Shown: positions 9,250 through 18,108 of the stretch, piece by piece | Layout of the letters: each line of letters opens with the position of its first letter | How positions within the stretch are numbered: position 1 is the stretch's first letter | Source of the DNA: Alphaproteobacteria bacterium | GTDB lineage: Bacteria > Pseudomonadota > Alphaproteobacteria > Rhodospirillales > Casp-alpha2 | DNA: 64,000 nucleotides | NCBI GenBank assembly: GCA_014382345.1 | Contig: JACNJX010000049.1 | Coordinates: 1-64,000, forward strand | Reading direction: 5' to 3' | Made by a program: the position numbers and the translations under genes | The notes under the pieces: model-generated | Seen by the model: the letters and a program-made list of their open reading frames with translations, nothing else | What the model was told of the DNA's origin: nothing | Databases searched by the model: none

Positions 9250-11288
9250 TTATCTCCGCCCTCAATTTTCGAGAAGTCCGCGACCCGGTCCAGTCCGCGG
9301 CGGATTTTCGACAGCAGGCGGAGCCGGTTGACCCGCAAATCCGCCTCGTCGCAATTCACTGTAACTTTATCGAAAAAGGCATCGACGGCGCCCCGCAACC
9401 CGGCCAACCGCACCATGGCGTCGTCGAAACGCTCGCCCGCAATCGCCGCCTCGATATCCGGCAGGGCCGCCGTCAGGTCTTTCGCCAACGCCTTTTCCTC
9501 GTCCTGTTGCAAAAGCCCGTCGTCCGGGTCGTCGGCATAGCTCAGGCCGTCCTTCTTTTCCTCGATCTTCAGGATATTGGCGGCGCGCTTGTAGGCGACA
9601 AGAAGATTTCCGCCGTCCTCGGTCTTGAGGAACGCGCCCAAAGCCTCGACCCGCGCCAGCAGGCGCACCAGATCGTCTTCTCCCCCTAAAGAAAAGACGG
9701 CATCGATATGATCGTGCGGCACCCCCCGTTCTCGCAGGTGCACCTTCAGCCGGTCGGCGAAAAAGGCCAGCATGTCATCAGCATCGGCCTCGGGATTGGC
9801 TTGGGCGAAAACGTCTTTCAAAGATAACCGCAGTTTATTTTCCAGTACCAGACGGATCACGCCCAGCACGGCGCGGCGCAGCGCATAGGGGTCTTTGGAG
9901 CCGGTCGGTTTTTCGTCGATGGCCCAGAACCCGGCCAAGGTGTCAAGCTTGTCGGCCAAGGCCACGGCGACACTGACCGGCGCCGTCGGACAGGCGTCGT
10001 TCGGCCCCTGCGGCGAATAGTGTTCGGCGATGGCGTTGGCGATTTCCGGCTTTTCGCCGTCGGCAAGGGCGTAATAGCGACCCATGAGGCCCTGCAAATC
10101 GGGGAATTCGGTAACCATGCCGGTGGACAGGTCGGCCTTGGCCAGATTGGCTGCGCGTTCGGCATCCGCAGCCTCCGCCCCGCACGCCGGAGCCAGGGCG
10201 GCGGCCAGTCGTTCGACGCGCAGCACCTTGTCGAGCACCGTGCCCAGTTCGGCGTGGAAGACCCGCCCGCCCAGCGCCTGCACCCGGTCATCCAGCCGCT
10301 CCTTGTGATCCTGATCCCAGAAGAACTTGGCGTCGGACAGGCGCGCGCGCAGCACGCGTTCGTTGCCGGCGACGACGGCCTTGCCGCCGTCGGACGTTTC
10401 CGTATTGGCGACGACGACGAAGTGCGGCGCCAGCATGTCGCGCTCATCCACCACGGCGAAATACTTCTGGTGCTTGCGCATGGAGGTGGTCAGAACCTCG
10501 TCGGGCAGGTCCATGAATTCCTTTTCGATGGCGCCCAGATGCGCCACCGGCCATTCGATCAGCCCCGCCACCTCGTCGAGCAGGGCGGGATCGTCCTTCA
10601 GGGCAAAACCCGCCTCTTCAGCCAGCGCCTTGGCGTCGGCTTCGATCTTGGCGCGGCGGCCCGTTGCGTCGAGCATAACGTTGGCTTTTTCCAGCTTGGC
10701 CTTGTAGTCGGCGAAATCCTTAACCGTGATTGGGCCGGAAGAAAGAAAACGGTGGCCGATGGTGCTATCCCCGGCCGTGACCGGACCAAAGGCAACATCA
10801 ACAATATTCCCGCCGAACAGACACAAAAGGCCCTGAATCGGCCGCACCCAGCGGATTTTATGGTCAGCCCAGCGCATGGACTTCGGCCAGGCAAGGCCGG
10901 AAAGAGATTCGCCGATGGTTCCCGGCAACAAATCTTTGACCGCGCCGCCCTTCTGCTCGACCAGGGCGAAATAGAAATTCCCCTTCTCCGTCTCGCGGGT
11001 CTCGATGGTCGCCCCTTCGGGCAGCGAGCCCTTGAAACCGGCAATGGCCTGGTCCGGTGCGTCGGCGCGGGGGCCACGGCGTTCCTCGGAAATATCCGGG
11101 GTGCTTTCCGCCAATCCATCGACCACCAGCGCCAGGCGGCGCGGCGTGACGAAGGCTTGCGCGTCCGAATACTCCAACCCGGCCTTTTTCAGCCCGTCAC
11201 AGACGAGGCGCTTCAGACCATCCGCGGCGCGGACCTGCATGCGGGCCGGGATTTCTTCGCTCAGCAATTCCAGCAAGAGTTCAGCCAT
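9246..11288 (-). CDS. glyS: Glycine--tRNA ligase, beta subunit
   Basis: The 680-residue beta chain of the bacterial alpha2-beta2 glycyl-tRNA synthetase begins [18 protein letters not shown], a near-invariant opening for this subunit. [19 protein letters not shown] (about residues 265-283) is a second family hallmark, and the C-terminal third has the anticodon-binding DALR-type helices. It recognises tRNA-Gly while GlyQ catalyses activation. The gene begins 3 bp after the glyQ stop and overlaps ppdK by 4 bp. Confidence 0.97.
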   Translation of the reverse strand: MAELLLELLSEEIPARMQVRAADGLKRLVCDGLKKAGLEYSDAQAFVTPRRLALVVDGLAESTPDISEERRGPRADAPDQAIAGFKGSLPEGATIETRETEKGNFYFALVEQKGGAVKDLLPGTIGESLSGLAWPKSMRWADHKIRWVRPIQGLLCLFGGNIVDVAFGPVTAGDSTIGHRFLSSGPITVKDFADYKAKLEKANVMLDATGRRAKIEADAKALAEEAGFALKDDPALLDEVAGLIEWPVAHLGAIEKEFMDLPDEVLTTSMRKHQKYFAVVDERDMLAPHFVVVANTETSDGGKAVVAGNERVLRARLSDAKFFWDQDHKERLDDRVQALGGRVFHAELGTVLDKVLRVERLAAALAPACGAEAADAERAANLAKADLSTGMVTEFPDLQGLMGRYYALADGEKPEIANAIAEHYSPQGPNDACPTAPVSVAVALADKLDTLAGFWAIDEKPTGSKDPYALRRAVLGVIRLVLENKLRLSLKDVFAQANPEADADDMLAFFADRLKVHLRERGVPHDHIDAVFSLGGEDDLVRLLARVEALGAFLKTEDGGNLLVAYKRAANILKIEEKKDGLSYADDPDDGLLQQDEEKALAKDLTAALPDIEAAIAGERFDDAMVRLAGLRGAVDAFFDKVTVNCDEADLRVNRLRLLSKIRRGLDRVADFSKIEGGDK

Positions 11289-11291
11289 GAT

Positions 11292-12212
11292 CTAGGAAAC
11301 CTCTTTTTCCCTGTCCGGGCTGGCGCCCGTCCCCGCCTCTTGGCCCTCTTGCGACGCCAGCCACATCTCCGCCGCGCCCTTGGTCAGCGCGCGGATGCGG
11401 CCGATATAGGACTGGCGCTCGGTCGCCGAAATGGCGCCGCGCGCGTCCAGCAGATTGAACAGATGGCTCGCCTTCAGGCACTGGTCATAGGCCGGCAGCG
11501 CCACGCCTTCGGCCAGGGCGCGGGCGGATTCGTCTTCCGCATCCTTGAAGTGGCGCTTCAGGGTTTCGATGTCGGCGATTTCGAAATTGTATTTGGAAAA
11601 TTCCTGTTCGTTTTGCAGGAACACGTCGCCGTAACGAACGCCGGCCCCGTTCCAATCGATGTCGAAGACGTTTTCGACGCCCTGGATATACATGGCAAGG
11701 CGTTCCAGCCCGTAGGTCAGTTCCACCGACACCGGGTCGCAGTCAAAGCCGCCGACCTGCTGGAAATAGGTGAACTGGGTCACTTCCATGCCGTCGCACC
11801 AGACTTCCCAGCCGAGCCCGGCGGCGCCGAGCGTCGGGCTTTCCCAGTCGTCCTCGACGAAGCGGATGTCGTGCAGGCCGGGATCGACGCCGAGCTCCTT
11901 AAGGCTTTGCAGATAGACATCCTGGACATCGTCCGGTGACGGCTTGAGGATCACCTGGAACTGGTAATAGTGCTGCAAGCGGTTGGGGTTTTCGCCGTAG
12001 CGACCGTCGGTCGGACGGCGGCAGGGTTGTACGTAGGCGGCGTTCCACGCGTCCGGTCCGAGCGCCCGCAAGGCCGTCGCGGGGTGAAAGGTTCCGGCGC
12101 CGACTTCCAGGTCATAGGGTTGCAACAGGACGCAACCCTGTTCGGCCCAGAAGCCTTGCAGCTTCAGGATCATCGCCTGGAAACTCGGTGGGTTTTCGCT
12201 GGCAGCGGCCAT
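11292..12212 (-). CDS. glyQ: Glycine--tRNA ligase, alpha subunit
   Basis: The 306-residue catalytic alpha subunit contains [19 protein letters not shown] near the N-terminus, then [22 protein letters not shown] and [19 protein letters not shown]. These are class II active-site segments specific to GlyQ. It activates glycine with ATP and works with GlyS. It is the first gene of the minus-strand operon glyQ-glyS-ppdK-HIT. The 122 bp upstream, to 12334, should hold its promoter; I see no T-box or other leader structure there. Confidence 0.97.
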   Translation of the reverse strand: MAAASENPPSFQAMILKLQGFWAEQGCVLLQPYDLEVGAGTFHPATALRALGPDAWNAAYVQPCRRPTDGRYGENPNRLQHYYQFQVILKPSPDDVQDVYLQSLKELGVDPGLHDIRFVEDDWESPTLGAAGLGWEVWCDGMEVTQFTYFQQVGGFDCDPVSVELTYGLERLAMYIQGVENVFDIDWNGAGVRYGDVFLQNEQEFSKYNFEIADIETLKRHFKDAEDESARALAEGVALPAYDQCLKASHLFNLLDARGAISATERQSYIGRIRALTKGAAEMWLASQEGQEAGTGASPDREKEVS

Positions 12213-12334
12213 CGCGCCGTGGGCCTTGTTTTGAGAAATTGTGCAGTTGCGAAACTAACCGGGGGTCAGTGCATTGTCCACCCGGATTATTTCACTTTGC
12301 CAAGGACTTTATCAGGGACTTTGTCAGGGGCCGT

Positions 12335-12619
12335 TCAGCCGGGATAGGGGCAATCGTCGCGGCCGCACGACCGCGCGCCCCGGGCCTGCACGAACGCGCC
12401 GCAGGAGGCGCATTCCACCATCTCTTCGGCGTCATCGAAATCATCTGTGGCCGCCGCCCTGGGGCTTGCCGCCCCGCCGCCCTTTTTGCCTTCGCGTTTG
12501 AGGCGGGCGCGTTCCTTGTCGCGCTGGTCCTTGATGCGGCCGACCCATTTGAAGCCGTACCACACGGCCATGATGACGGCGACGGTGAACAGAAGTTTCT
12601 GAATGCTGAATCCGAACAT
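12335..12619 (-). CDS. Small membrane protein with zinc-ribbon-like tail
   Basis: The 94-residue protein has one N-terminal membrane helix (LLFTVAVIMAVWYGFKWV, about 9-26), a basic segment (residues 28-46) and a short acidic linker. The tail has four cysteines at 70, 73, 85 and 90 in a C-x2-C-x11-C-x4-C arrangement, as expected for a metal knuckle. The orientation rule (positive side after the helix) places the tail in the cytoplasm. I recognise no named family, though similar small proteins are common in related genomes. It is a single minus-strand gene upstream of glyQ. The function is unknown; a scaffold or metal-binding regulator is only a guess. Confidence 0.75.
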   Translation of the reverse strand: MFGFSIQKLLFTVAVIMAVWYGFKWVGRIKDQRDKERARLKREGKKGGGAASPRAAATDDFDDAEEMVECASCGAFVQARGARSCGRDDCPYPG

Positions 12620-12701
12620 GCAGCCTTTCTAGGGCGCGCACGAGTCCGGGTCAAGGCGCGCCGGGCCACGGGTGAGCCGGACGAACGTAAATTCAAGACT
12701 C

Positions 12702-13466
12702 CTAAAATTCCAGGACATCCCCGTCGGCAAGCATGCGGATCTCGAACGTGCTGTCGAGCGCCGAAATTTCCTTCTGTATCTGCTTCTTCGCCGATGGTTT
12801 CGTGTGAACGATGAAAATTTCCACCGCCCGCTCCAGCTTTCGCAATTCCTCGCCGAGCAAGGATGGGCACAGGTGCCCGGCGTCTTTGCAAATATTGAGC
12901 CTCGAATTCTGGAAAGCCGTTTCGATCAACAAATAGCGCAGGTCGTCGATCGCGTTGACGATGGGCCAGAACCCCTCACTGACCGTCATATCGGTGGCAA
13001 CCACAAGACTGCCTGTACCGCCACTCAGGTGGTAGCCCACCGTCGGGACCGAGTGTTCAACAGGGATTGCGGTTAGGCTGCGGCTGTCGATGGCCACGGG
13101 CGTTCCCGGTTCGAGGACCTCGAACTTTACCGCGGCGTGGTCCATGGAAAAGATTTTCCGGAAGTCGGGATAAACCTTCCAGTTAAAAATATGTTCGGAA
13201 AGGGTCTCCAAAGTCGGCTCGATGCCACGCACGACAATCGGCTTGTCGCGCAGGCTCAGGGTGGCATCAACCAGCATCGGCAGCAGCGCGATATGGTCCA
13301 AGTGCGAATGGCTCAGGAAAACGTGATCGATTTTTCTTAAAGAATCCAACGCCAGGGTGCCGAGGCCGCTGCCGGCATCGAGAAGAATATCGTCGTCGAT
13401 AAGGAAAGACGTGGTCTTGTAATGATCGCCGATGCTCCCTGAACATCCCAGAACCTGAAATCGCAT
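12702..13466 (-). CDS. Metallo-beta-lactamase-fold phosphodiesterase (class II cyclic-nucleotide PDE-like)
   Basis: The 254-residue protein opens with RFQVLGCSGSIGDHYKTTSF and has LSHSHLDH at 51-58, the H-x-H-x-D-H binuclear metal motif of the fold. The glycine-rich N-terminus and the AGSGLGTLAL segment before the motif resemble class II 3',5'-cyclic-nucleotide phosphodiesterases. A later histidine in FIVHTKPS (near residue 225) can complete the metal site. The predicted role is hydrolysis of cAMP or a related phosphodiester in the cytoplasm. Other fold members, such as RNase Z-like enzymes, cannot be fully excluded. It stands alone, about 210 bp downstream of the SAF-domain oxidoreductase. 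Confidence 0.8.
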   Translation of the reverse strand: MRFQVLGCSGSIGDHYKTTSFLIDDDILLDAGSGLGTLALDSLRKIDHVFLSHSHLDHIALLPMLVDATLSLRDKPIVVRGIEPTLETLSEHIFNWKVYPDFRKIFSMDHAAVKFEVLEPGTPVAIDSRSLTAIPVEHSVPTVGYHLSGGTGSLVVATDMTVSEGFWPIVNAIDDLRYLLIETAFQNSRLNICKDAGHLCPSLLGEELRKLERAVEIFIVHTKPSAKKQIQKEISALDSTFEIRMLADGDVLEF

Positions 13467-13578
13467 GCCTACCCCCTTCCGTCACCGGTCTTGGACATGA
13501 TGGATTTGAGTATGCAGAGGAAGGCCTTGCATCGCCTTATCAAAGATCAAGTCTGGGTAGTAACGGTATGCCCGTTCG

Positions 13579-13630
13579 TGGCTATTAGCGGACATTCTGC
13601 GGACTATTGATTTATGTCTGCTTTGACCCT
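13579..13630 (+). repeat. Degenerate intergenic direct repeat, copy 1
   Basis: This segment starts TGGCTATTAGCG and contains TTTATGTCTGCTTTGACC further on. It aligns without gaps, at roughly two thirds identity over 50 bases, with the segment at 15120, in the same orientation. The first 12 bases are identical. The two copies bracket the oxidoreductase gene. It lies outside any credible gene and may be a relic of a dispersed intergenic element. Confidence 0.6.
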
Positions 13631-13675
13631 GCTGCCTCAACCGGTCGATGCAATATATGGCGTAGGCGGCTTTCT

Positions 13676-15031
13676 TCACGCCACCTTGGTGCCCATGCCT
13701 ATAGATGCCTCGATCTCACGCCTTAGCTTGTAAGCGTCCGTACCTTCGTCAACGACAACATCCTCCCAGGTAACCGGTTGCCCATCAGGCACGGGGTTTT
13801 TAAGCCGCACATTATGCGAAAGCCCCAACGGAAGATAACCTTCGGCGACAGAAATTGCGGCGGGGCGCAGTCCGCCGGATACCATATATCCGCCTTCCCC
13901 ATCCAAAACCTCTCCAACCGAAAGATCCCTTTTGGCGATGGCCGCAACATCTGCTCGGAACGAGGTTGCCGCGCCGGTCGCCTCTTTGCGCAATCCGACA
14001 AAGGCCACGGATACAGCCAATTCAAGACCGATCAAGTGCCATCGTTTGTACAGGGACATGTACCGGCCAGAGCGGTCCGTCACCACTTTGTACTCTTCGA
14101 AGCAGTTACGCAGATATTCCGTGTCGCCCTCGAAGCAGACCCAAACGCCTTTCCGAATATCATGAGGAATTTGTTCGCCATCGTGCGTTAGACACGACAC
14201 GACTTCGACCATACCTTTGCGCTCAAGCTGGCCGCCCTCGGATTTTGGCCTCATCAGTGTTGGAATGTCGTCTACGGAGCCAGGCGGAAAGGCCAATCCA
14301 TTTGTCGGCGCGTCCAGTCCAGTAGCATTGGCAATCGCCGCCGATTCAATTGCCGGTTTGGAGCCATCGAGAAAGGCGGTGAACATTTTCGGGTTGAGCC
14401 GCCCGCGCGTGGCCTGCTCCGCCGTCAACCCCCAGTGATCCCAGACGGTATCGGGGGTCGCACACCGATAGTGCGACAGCCATTTGTGCCCACGTCCAGC
14501 GGCGACAACGGGGAACCCACAGGTCCGTGCCCAATCCACGAGGTCACAGGCAAGCGCCGGCTGATCACCGTAAGCCATGCTGTAAATAACACCAGCTTCA
14601 CGCGCCTTCACTGAAAGTCCTGGGCCGCAAAAAGCATCCGCCTCAACCGTAACGTTGATGACGTGCTTTCCCTGCTCAAAGGCTTTAAGGCAATGCTCCA
14701 CCGCAGCAACCGGGTTCCCGGTGCATTCGATCATTATTTCTATTTTTGAATGCCGCGCCAACGCTTGCCAATCATCACTCACATGGGTCGTGCCGTTAAT
14801 CGCTGCGACGTCAAGATCGGCAGCGGAATATTTTTCTTCCGGCCATCCGACATTGGAAAGGTTGGATTTCGCACTATCCGGCGATAGATCAACGATGCCA
14901 ACGATGTGAATGCCAGGCAGGCGCAACGCTTGTGCGAAAAACATGGACCCGAATTTGCCTGCGCCGATCACACCAACGCGGATCGGATTCTTCTCTTCGG
15001 CACGTTTCTGGAGTTTAGAGAATAGATTCAT
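13676..15031 (-). CDS. NAD(P)-dependent oxidoreductase with C-terminal SAF domain
   Basis: The 451-residue protein has an N-terminal Rossmann domain with VGVIGAGKFGSMF (19-31). A homoserine-dehydrogenase-like nucleotide-binding segment follows (MIECTGNPVAAVEHCLKAFE). The middle keeps the conserved GYMVSGG and GRGHKWLSHY stretches. The last 90 residues (FRADVAAIAKRDLSVGEVLDGEGGYM and on) look like a SAF domain, as in sugar-acid dehydratases and antifreeze-type proteins. Proteins of this layout are often mislabelled as homoserine dehydrogenase or FlgA. The substrate is unknown; a sugar-acid or polyol derivative is likely. The gene has no operon partner, lies between two copies of a degenerate direct repeat, and is somewhat more AT-rich than its neighbours. 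This suggests late arrival by transfer. Confidence 0.8.
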   Translation of the reverse strand: MNLFSKLQKRAEEKNPIRVGVIGAGKFGSMFFAQALRLPGIHIVGIVDLSPDSAKSNLSNVGWPEEKYSAADLDVAAINGTTHVSDDWQALARHSKIEIMIECTGNPVAAVEHCLKAFEQGKHVINVTVEADAFCGPGLSVKAREAGVIYSMAYGDQPALACDLVDWARTCGFPVVAAGRGHKWLSHYRCATPDTVWDHWGLTAEQATRGRLNPKMFTAFLDGSKPAIESAAIANATGLDAPTNGLAFPPGSVDDIPTLMRPKSEGGQLERKGMVEVVSCLTHDGEQIPHDIRKGVWVCFEGDTEYLRNCFEEYKVVTDRSGRYMSLYKRWHLIGLELAVSVAFVGLRKEATGAATSFRADVAAIAKRDLSVGEVLDGEGGYMVSGGLRPAAISVAEGYLPLGLSHNVRLKNPVPDGQPVTWEDVVVDEGTDAYKLRREIEASIGMGTKVA

Positions 15032-15119
15032 TGCCTATTTTTTTCCCTTAAAAACACCGTCGCCCGGGCAACCGGACATAGCATTTACCGACACATTGAG
15101 GAAGGTTGCGTTTCTATTC

Positions 15120-15171
15120 TGGCTATTAGCGAACATCCAGCCGCAGTGTAGTTTAGGTCCGCATTGCCGCT
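15120..15171 (+). repeat. Degenerate intergenic direct repeat, copy 2
   Basis: This is the second copy of the repeat seen at 13579, on the same strand, beginning TGGCTATTAGCGAACATCC. The shared parts are the first 12 bases, ACAT, and the block around TTTAGGTCCGCATTGCC. It sits upstream of the oxidoreductase start, between that gene and the decayed DUF2207 remnant. Confidence 0.6.
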
Positions 15172-15272
15172 TTCTACATTTTTTTCTCATAATTTGTTTT
15201 GAGCGGCCGGATTTGGCAAGCTAAAGGCCCGATTGGCTGTGAGACGGGCTGCTGATAAAGGATATTCACATC

Positions 15273-15629
15273 ATGGACCGCCAGATCGGCTTTTACGACG
15301 AATTCGACGAGCTTTACTGGAACGTTACCGGCGATGGCTGGGCCTTTCCCATCCTGTCCGCCGAGGCCATTGTCCTGATCACGCCCAAGGCCCATGTCGT
15401 GCAGAAGGCCGCCTATACCGGAAAGCGGGGCGAGACGGGCAAGGCGTCCAGTCCTCCATCGACGCCAGCGGCTTTGCCCGCTTCAAGACCACCCGCTCGC
15501 TCCGGCCCGGCGAGGGGCTGACTATCGCCGTCGCCTGGCCCAAGGGCTTCGTGAATGATCCGACGAATCAGGACGCCGGGCAGCGGTGGAGGCGGCGGTT
15601 CCGGCGGTGGAGGCGGCTGCGGTTATTAG
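15273..15629 (+). pseudogene. Decayed DUF2207 membrane protein gene
   Basis: Reading from 15273 gives DRQIGFYDEFDELYWNVTGD and then WAFPI, the strongest signature of DUF2207 proteins. After about 15445 the homology jumps to another frame (SIDASGFARFKTTRSLRPGE, then GLTIAVAWPKGF), which is the next part of the same domain. Just after it the first frame resumes with GSGGGGGSGGGGGCGY and a TAG at 15627-15629. That glycine-rich tail is typical of the extreme C-terminus of the family. The N-terminal signal region, the membrane helices and most of the C-terminal half are missing, and there is at least one frameshift. The gene is therefore a remnant with a large internal deletion, not a small functional gene. 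Confidence 0.8.
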
Positions 15630-15654
15630 AATGCCTTATCCAAGCCAACAACTC

Positions 15655-16437
15655 TTACACCATCAGTTCCCTGCCGCCACGTAGGATAGCCTCGGCTGCG
15701 GGCGTGTAGTCCCCGTCCGCATCGTGCAGGATCAGGCCATCGGCCGTGCGTGTTTCCTTAGGGCCGCCTTTGCGGGCCTGGACGATCACCCGCTTGGCGT
15801 CCCGGCCCTTTTGTTTTGGCCAGAGCGGGAAGATCACCAGGGAGCCGGCGCCGTTTTGGATCAGACCTTCGGCGACCTCGCCCAAACGGTCAAAACGGTG
15901 AATGAGCGTGACCGTGCCGCCGTCTTTCAGGCGCGACAACAGGAAAACCAGCCAATCGGCAAGGACGGCGGCACCCTCCACCGTCGCCGCCCGCTTGGCC
16001 GGGTCGGGGGGCGGGTTTCCCCTGCCCGCCGCCACATAAGGCGGATTGGCCATGACGTGATCGAACACCCCGGAGAGCAATGTATCTGGGGGCGTCAGCA
16101 GATCACCTTCAATGAAAGCAACCCGGTCTTCCAGACCGTTTTCACGGGCGCTGGTGCGGGCCAGGGCAACGAGCGATTCCTGAGCCTCCAGCCCGCTCAC
16201 GCAAACGCCATCGACGCGCGCCGCCAGGGCCAGCGACGCAGCCCCGGTGCCGGAGCCCACGTCCAGGACCGCCTCGCCCGCGCGCACCGGCACGGCGGCG
16301 GCCAGCAGAACCGGATCAATGGCCGCGCGATATCCTTGCTTGGGTTGGAAAATCGTCACCCGCCCGCCCAGGATCGTATCCTGGGTGGGTTCAGCCAAGG
16401 GGTTCGCCCTCTTGCCCATTTCCGGCCTGAATTTCAT
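15655..16437 (-). CDS. trmN6: tRNA1(Val) (adenine(37)-N6)-methyltransferase-like protein
   Basis: The 260-residue protein has ILGGRVTIFQPKQGYRAAID near the start, a hallmark of this methyltransferase branch. AVLDVGSGTGAASLALAARV (56-75) is motif I for SAM, and NPPY (131-134) is the catalytic motif of amino-N6-adenine methyltransferases. The predicted role is N6-methylation of A37 in tRNA-Val. A second ATG at 16419 gives a six-residue-shorter protein and may be the real start. Either way the 5' end overlaps the DUF2007 gene in another frame. Related substrates for the family (such as rRNA) are possible, so the name is by similarity. Confidence 0.82.
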   Translation of the reverse strand: MKFRPEMGKRANPLAEPTQDTILGGRVTIFQPKQGYRAAIDPVLLAAAVPVRAGEAVLDVGSGTGAASLALAARVDGVCVSGLEAQESLVALARTSARENGLEDRVAFIEGDLLTPPDTLLSGVFDHVMANPPYVAAGRGNPPPDPAKRAATVEGAAVLADWLVFLLSRLKDGGTVTLIHRFDRLGEVAEGLIQNGAGSLVIFPLWPKQKGRDAKRVIVQARKGGPKETRTADGLILHDADGDYTPAAEAILRGGRELMV

Positions 16438-16633
16438 AAGCCTCGGCGAGTATTTTTTTGGCCCGCCACAGATCGCGGGTCTCGATCATGACCCGGCGTG
16501 GAATGGCCGATATGCTGCCTTCCATGACGCTGGTATGGGTGTCCAGCACGACGGCGTCGATCTCTTCGCCCTGCAGGCGCGCAGTCAGCCAGGACAAAAA
16601 CACCGGATCGTTGCTGCGTACCAGTTCTTCCAT
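16391..16633 (-). CDS. DUF2007 family small protein
   Basis: The 80-residue protein starts MEELVRSNDPVFLSWLTARL and carries the compact alpha-beta pattern of DUF2007 (EEIDAVVLDTHTSVMEGSIS, then PRRVMIETRDLWRAKKILAE). These proteins resemble a signal-transducing domain and have no proven function. It overlaps the start of trmN6 by 29 to 47 bp and is probably co-transcribed with it. It is divergent from ispB, with 157 bp between the two starts for promoters. Confidence 0.82.
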   Translation of the reverse strand: MEELVRSNDPVFLSWLTARLQGEEIDAVVLDTHTSVMEGSISAIPRRVMIETRDLWRAKKILAEAYEIQAGNGQEGEPLG

Positions 16634-16790
16634 CGCTCGGGTGTTCCGGAAATTTCCTTTTCAACGGCCTTGCCCTCGGCCAAACGCGTTTCTATGCTTT
16701 TATCAACGAACGCCCATATACTCACCCGTATGCTCACCCTGTCGAACGGATGCGTCAAGCGGCCAGAGTGAGCCTTAAGGAGGATTTCCG

Positions 16791-17807
16791 TTGGGTATAG
16801 TCGTCAACCTGGATGGCAACCGGGACAAAAAACCGTCCCTGGATGGCCTCAACGAACTGGTCGCCGACGACCTGAAGGCGGTCAACGCTCTGATTGTCCA
16901 GCACATGGAAAGCTCGGTGCAGATGATCCCGCAGCTGGCCGGACATATCATCGCCGCCGGCGGCAAGCGGTTGCGCCCGATGCTGACCCTGGCGTCGGCG
17001 CGCATGTGCGGCTACACCGGCGAACGCCATCTGGCCTTGGCGGCAACCGTCGAATTCATCCACACGGCGACCCTGCTGCACGACGACGTGGTCGACGAAA
17101 GCGATCTGCGCCGGGGCCTGGCATCGGCCAACGCGGTGTGGGGCAACAAGGCCAGCGTTCTGGTCGGCGACTACCTGTTCAGCCGGTCGTTCCAGCTGAT
17201 GGTGATGGACGGCTCGCTCGAGATCCTGGATATCCTGTCCGGCGCATCGGCGGTGATTGCCGAGGGCGAGGTCATGCAGTTGATGACCACCAACGATACG
17301 GAAACCGGGGAAACCGCCTATCTGGACGTGATCCGGGCGAAAACCGCACAATTGTTCGCAGCCGCCTGCCGCATCGGCGCCGTCGTCGCAGAACGTCCGC
17401 CGGTAGAGGAAGAGGCGCTGGAGACTTACGGCATGAATCTCGGCATCGCCTTCCAGTTGATAGACGACGTGCTGGATTATTCCGCCAAGCAGGCGACGCT
17501 GGGCAAGACCGTCGGCGACGACTTCCGGGAAGGCAAGATCAGCCTGCCGGTGATACTGGCCTTCCGGCGCGGCGACGACGACGAGCGGAAGTTTTGGCGG
17601 CGCACCCTGGAAGACCTGGATCAGCACGAAGGCGACCTGGAACACGCGATCCATCTGATGGAAAAACACCAGGCGCTGGAAGATTCCGTCGAACGCGCCC
17701 GCCATTACGGCGCCATTGCCCACGACGCCTTGGGCATTTTTGCCAACGGGCCGCACAAATCGGCCTTCAACGATCTCGTCGATTTTTGCATTCACCGGGC
17801 GTACTAA
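16791..17807 (+). CDS. ispB: Polyprenyl diphosphate synthase (octaprenyl type)
   Basis: The TTG at 16791 is chosen as start because AAGGAGG lies 7 bases upstream (16777-16783). The 338-residue product begins [20 protein letters not shown]. It has the first aspartate-rich motif DDVVD (98-102), the lysine-arginine-rich GGKRLRP (58-64) and the second motif DDVLD (225-229). It condenses isopentenyl diphosphate onto farnesyl or geranylgeranyl diphosphate to build the side chain of ubiquinone. The chain length depends on residues before the first motif and cannot be fixed here. It is monocistronic and followed by a tRNA gene. Confidence 0.92.
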   Translation: MGIVVNLDGNRDKKPSLDGLNELVADDLKAVNALIVQHMESSVQMIPQLAGHIIAAGGKRLRPMLTLASARMCGYTGERHLALAATVEFIHTATLLHDDVVDESDLRRGLASANAVWGNKASVLVGDYLFSRSFQLMVMDGSLEILDILSGASAVIAEGEVMQLMTTNDTETGETAYLDVIRAKTAQLFAAACRIGAVVAERPPVEEEALETYGMNLGIAFQLIDDVLDYSAKQATLGKTVGDDFREGKISLPVILAFRRGDDDERKFWRRTLEDLDQHEGDLEHAIHLMEKHQALEDSVERARHYGAIAHDALGIFANGPHKSAFNDLVDFCIHRAY

Positions 17808-17906
17808 TACAAGCAACGCGGCGGTCCTTGCCCATCGCGTTGCTTGGCGCTATAACCGCCACCGGCGGGCCGGGAAACACCTGACCTATATATTAAAAGC
17901 CTTAGT

Positions 17907-17983
<77 letters not shown>

Positions 17984-17994
17984 TTTTTTCAAAT

Positions 17995-18021
17995 CGGCGG
18001 GTTTCGGCCCGCCGGTTTTTT
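17995..18021 (+). terminator. Rho-independent terminator after tRNA-Pro
   Basis: A GC-rich inverted repeat (CGGCGGG, loop, CCCGCCG) is followed directly by a T-run (GGTTTTTTC). It follows the CCA end of the tRNA by about 12 bases and separates it from the downstream gene. Confidence 0.85.
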
Positions 18022-18108
18022 CTCGCCTTTCAGGAACGCCAACAAGCCACTTGACTGTGGCACCCGTGGAAATCACCCTATGCGGGGCGGAAAAACATTC
18101 AGGGGGGC

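Noticed and set aside
10020-11939. A 639-codon open frame opposite glyS and glyQ
   Set aside because: It crosses two well-identified genes in antisense and shows no domain.
12300-12331. Short tandem similarity of GGACTTT units before glyQ
   Set aside because: Only two imperfect copies of about 12 bases, too little to separate from chance.
13482-13679. A 65-codon frame between the phosphodiesterase and oxidoreductase genes
   Set aside because: It covers the degenerate repeat, has no motif and no credible ribosome-binding site; its overlap with the oxidoreductase stop is probably chance.
15233-15709. A 158-codon frame read as a complete gene
   Set aside because: Only its middle part matches DUF2207; it is one frame of a broken gene and not an intact one.
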